A stretch of DNA of 64,000 nucleotides from Candidatus Opimibacter skivensis (lineage in GTDB: Bacteria > Bacteroidota > Bacteroidia > Chitinophagales > Saprospiraceae): the NCBI GenBank assembly GCA_016721905.1, contig JADKHH010000001.1, positions 310,001 to 374,000 on the forward strand, given 5' to 3'. Shown here one piece after another: positions 62,040-64,000 of the stretch. Made by a program: the position numbers and the translations under genes. How positions within the stretch are numbered: the first letter of the stretch is position 1; the number at the start of each line of letters is the position of its first letter. The notes below the pieces were generated by a model that saw nothing but the letters and a program-made list of their open reading frames with translations, was not told the DNA's origin and ran no database searches.

Positions 62040-63995
62040 ATGAAGACATCAAGACTTTACCTCGGCGCACTCATTTTAATGATTGGCACTATAACGCTAT
62101 CCGCCCAGGATGATCAATCTATCATCTGGGATCATGAAGATGTAATATGCAAAGAACAGGAGCATGCTGAGTTTAAAATCCAGCAACGTGGAAACCGGAC
62201 TGCCTTTGCAGACCAGACAGATATCTACTACCAGATCATGAAATGGGACATCGATCCCGCCCAATATTATATCACCGGAGAGATTACCTACTTTTTCAAA
62301 AGCAAGGTCGACAATCTGACAGCGTTTCACCTGGACATGGCCAATGAACTTCAGGTCAACAGCATTACTCGAAATGCAACTCCCTTAACTTATACGCATA
62401 CTTCAGATCAGTTGCTTACCATCTCTCTAGGGAAATCACTGGCCCTTGGAGAAACCGATTCGTTTACAATCTCCTATGAAGGTGCTCCTCCATCAAATGG
62501 CTTTGGTTCTTTCGAGCAAGGCACTCATGCCGGACAGCCTGTCATCTGGACTTTATCTGAACCATACGGAGTCAGAGACTGGTGGCCAGGCAAACAAGAT
62601 CTGATCGACAAGATTGATTCTGTTGACATCTACGTTACTACTCCACCAGGCCAGCTGGCAGCAAGTAATGGAAAGCTAATGAGCACCACTGAACTCAATG
62701 GCAAACTGATTCCTCATTGGCAGCACAGATACCCTATCGCATCGTATCTCGTTGCCATCGCAGTTACCAATTACAGCGCATATAGCCAGTATCTTCCTTT
62801 GGACAACGGAGATACCATTGAAATCTTAAATTACGTGTATCCGGAAACAGCAACCCAAAGCCAGACAGAAACAGAACGCACAATACAAATCATGGCTAAT
62901 TACAACAGGCTCTTTGGTACATACCCATTTGCCGCTGAAAAATACGGGCATGCACAATTTGGCTGGGGCGGCGGAATGGAACATCAAACTATGAGCTTTA
63001 TGGGTGGATTCAGTTTCGGCCTGATAGCCCATGAATTGGCTCACCAATGGTTTGGTGACAAAGTCACTTGTGGCTCCTGGACCGAAATATGGCTCAATGA
63101 AGGTTTTGCTACCTATCTCACCGGATTGACTTATGAGGATCAGAGCCCCGATATTTATTGGCCTCAATGGAAAACCTCAACCTCCAATTCTGCCATGAGC
63201 CAACCTGGTGGATCCGTCTTTGTAGATGACACAACCAGTACCAACAGGATTTTCAGCGGCAGACTTAGTTATAATAAGGGAGCGTATTTACTGCATATGC
63301 TCAGGTGGATAATGGGTGATGAAAAATTCTTCGCCGCATGCCGCGATTATCTGGATTCACCAGGCACAGCATACGATTTCGCCTATACCGCCGAACTACA
63401 ATCCTATCTTGAACAGCGATCCGGCAAGGATCTCGATGAGTTTTTTAATGACTGGTATTACGGTGAGGGTTTCCCTTCCTATAATTTGACATGGACTCAA
63501 CAAGCTGACTCTATTGTCTTTTGGCTTGATCAGACCCAATCCCATCCTTCAGTATCATTTTTCGAAATGCCTGTGCCTGTCTCCGTTGTTTTAAATGGTG
63601 CGCCACAGACATTTGTGCTTGACCACTCCACACAAGGCCAACGTTTTTCTTTTCCTATCGGAAACACCGTGATAGAAAATGTTTCTATCGATCCGGAAAT
63701 CTGGATCCTTTCCAAAAACAATACAGTCACAGAGATTACAACCTCAACCTATCAACCAATCGGTCAGAATAGCTTCAATGTATTCCCTAATCCTGCCCAA
63801 TCATTCGTTGAGATTGTCCCGGCAAAAGATGTATTTGCAGCGGATTTTATCGACAACCTTGGAAGGAAATGGAAAACCACAATTTCAGCGGGAAGAATTG
63901 ATATCAGCGCATTGTCACCAGGATATTATATCCTGATGTTAAAAAATTCGAATGGTGATTTGCTGTCGGTTCAGTCTATTGTAATTGCCCGATAG
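62040..63995 (+). CDS. M1 family aminopeptidase with T9SS type A sorting domain
   Basis: This is a 651-residue protein. A signal peptide (LGALILMIGTITLSAQ) is followed by the M1 N-domain, the substrate motif WGGGMEHQTMSFMGG (about 315), the zinc site HELAHQWFGDKV (about 333) and NEGFATYLTG (about 356), then a helical region. The last ~80 residues form a type A T9SS domain (FNVFPNPAQSF and GYYILMLKNSNGDL). It is a secreted or surface-anchored zinc aminopeptidase, and differs from the lipoprotein M1 enzyme at 32197-34065 in its sorting route. Confidence 0.93.
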   Translation: MKTSRLYLGALILMIGTITLSAQDDQSIIWDHEDVICKEQEHAEFKIQQRGNRTAFADQTDIYYQIMKWDIDPAQYYITGEITYFFKSKVDNLTAFHLDMANELQVNSITRNATPLTYTHTSDQLLTISLGKSLALGETDSFTISYEGAPPSNGFGSFEQGTHAGQPVIWTLSEPYGVRDWWPGKQDLIDKIDSVDIYVTTPPGQLAASNGKLMSTTELNGKLIPHWQHRYPIASYLVAIAVTNYSAYSQYLPLDNGDTIEILNYVYPETATQSQTETERTIQIMANYNRLFGTYPFAAEKYGHAQFGWGGGMEHQTMSFMGGFSFGLIAHELAHQWFGDKVTCGSWTEIWLNEGFATYLTGLTYEDQSPDIYWPQWKTSTSNSAMSQPGGSVFVDDTTSTNRIFSGRLSYNKGAYLLHMLRWIMGDEKFFAACRDYLDSPGTAYDFAYTAELQSYLEQRSGKDLDEFFNDWYYGEGFPSYNLTWTQQADSIVFWLDQTQSHPSVSFFEMPVPVSVVLNGAPQTFVLDHSTQGQRFSFPIGNTVIENVSIDPEIWILSKNNTVTEITTSTYQPIGQNSFNVFPNPAQSFVEIVPAKDVFAADFIDNLGRKWKTTISAGRIDISALSPGYYILMLKNSNGDLLSVQSIVIAR

Positions 63996-64000
63996 AAAGT

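Overview
The window looks like chromosomal DNA of a Bacteroidota bacterium, most likely from the Saprospiria or a related gliding lineage. The reasons are type IX secretion (T9SS) C-terminal domains of both type A (21448-22416, 62040-63995) and type B (4586-6862), a gldA-gldF-gldG cluster, a GWxTD protein, many lipoproteins, TAnnTTTG-type -7 promoter elements, and a DUF3098-truB pair. No plasmid, phage, insertion sequence, rRNA, tRNA or CRISPR array was recognised. Most genes are housekeeping or envelope genes in short operons.

Layout. 1-9 kb: GWxTD protein, lipoprotein, metallophosphoesterase, SDR, rplS, a large PKD/T9SS-B adhesin-like protein, threonylcarbamoyl-AMP synthase and an S41 protease. 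9.5-15.4 kb: BNR-repeat exoprotein, TMTC-like membrane/TPR protein, DUF3817 protein and an S4 RNA-binding protein. 15.7-21.3 kb (minus strand): gldA-gldF-gldG, a DUF4340 protein and an S1/P1-nuclease/phospholipase C-like protein. 21.4-24.5 kb: a T9SS-tagged MbnP-like protein followed by two MbnH-like dihaem lipoproteins. 24.54-25.45 kb: abnormal homopolymer sequence around remains of a membrane-protein gene. 25.5-34 kb: DUF3098, truB, mpl, mnmD, a thioredoxin-fold lipoprotein, an SDR and an M1 peptidase. 34-43.7 kb: methyltransferase, enoyl-CoA hydratase, DUF2752, GYF-CD225, trmD, FKBP, M20 peptidase, miaE, tilS. 43.7-48.4 kb: HD-Pycsar-effector-like protein, dockerin-bearing serine protease, VOC protein, and an Mrr-like protein with a CFI-box-type C-terminus. 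48.4-64 kb: rhodanese/lipoprotein fusion, repeat island, START protein, WG-repeat lipoprotein, Dna2-like nuclease-helicase, DUF937-OmpA protein, amino-acid permease, aspartyl protease, rplU-rpmA, and a T9SS-tagged M1 peptidase.

Themes. tRNA modification genes recur (tsaC-like, truB, mnmD, trmD, miaE, tilS). Secreted proteases and T9SS cargo suggest a polymer-degrading, surface-moving heterotroph. The candidates most worth a closer look are the MbnP-MbnH-MbnH module, the HD-Pycsar-effector protein with no cyclase beside it, and the Mrr/CFI-box protein.

Quality caution. Four genes (29-1460, 9542-12431, 43725-44917, 50999-51621) are each split by what looks like a single-base indel, mostly in a homopolymer. 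A fifth locus (48425-49768) joins two lipoproteins in frame. Together with the homopolymer blocks near 24.5-25.3 kb, this suggests sequence errors, so these breaks should not be read as biology without read-level checking. Intergenic DNA carries several palindromic repeat families and tandem repeats of about 7 bp.
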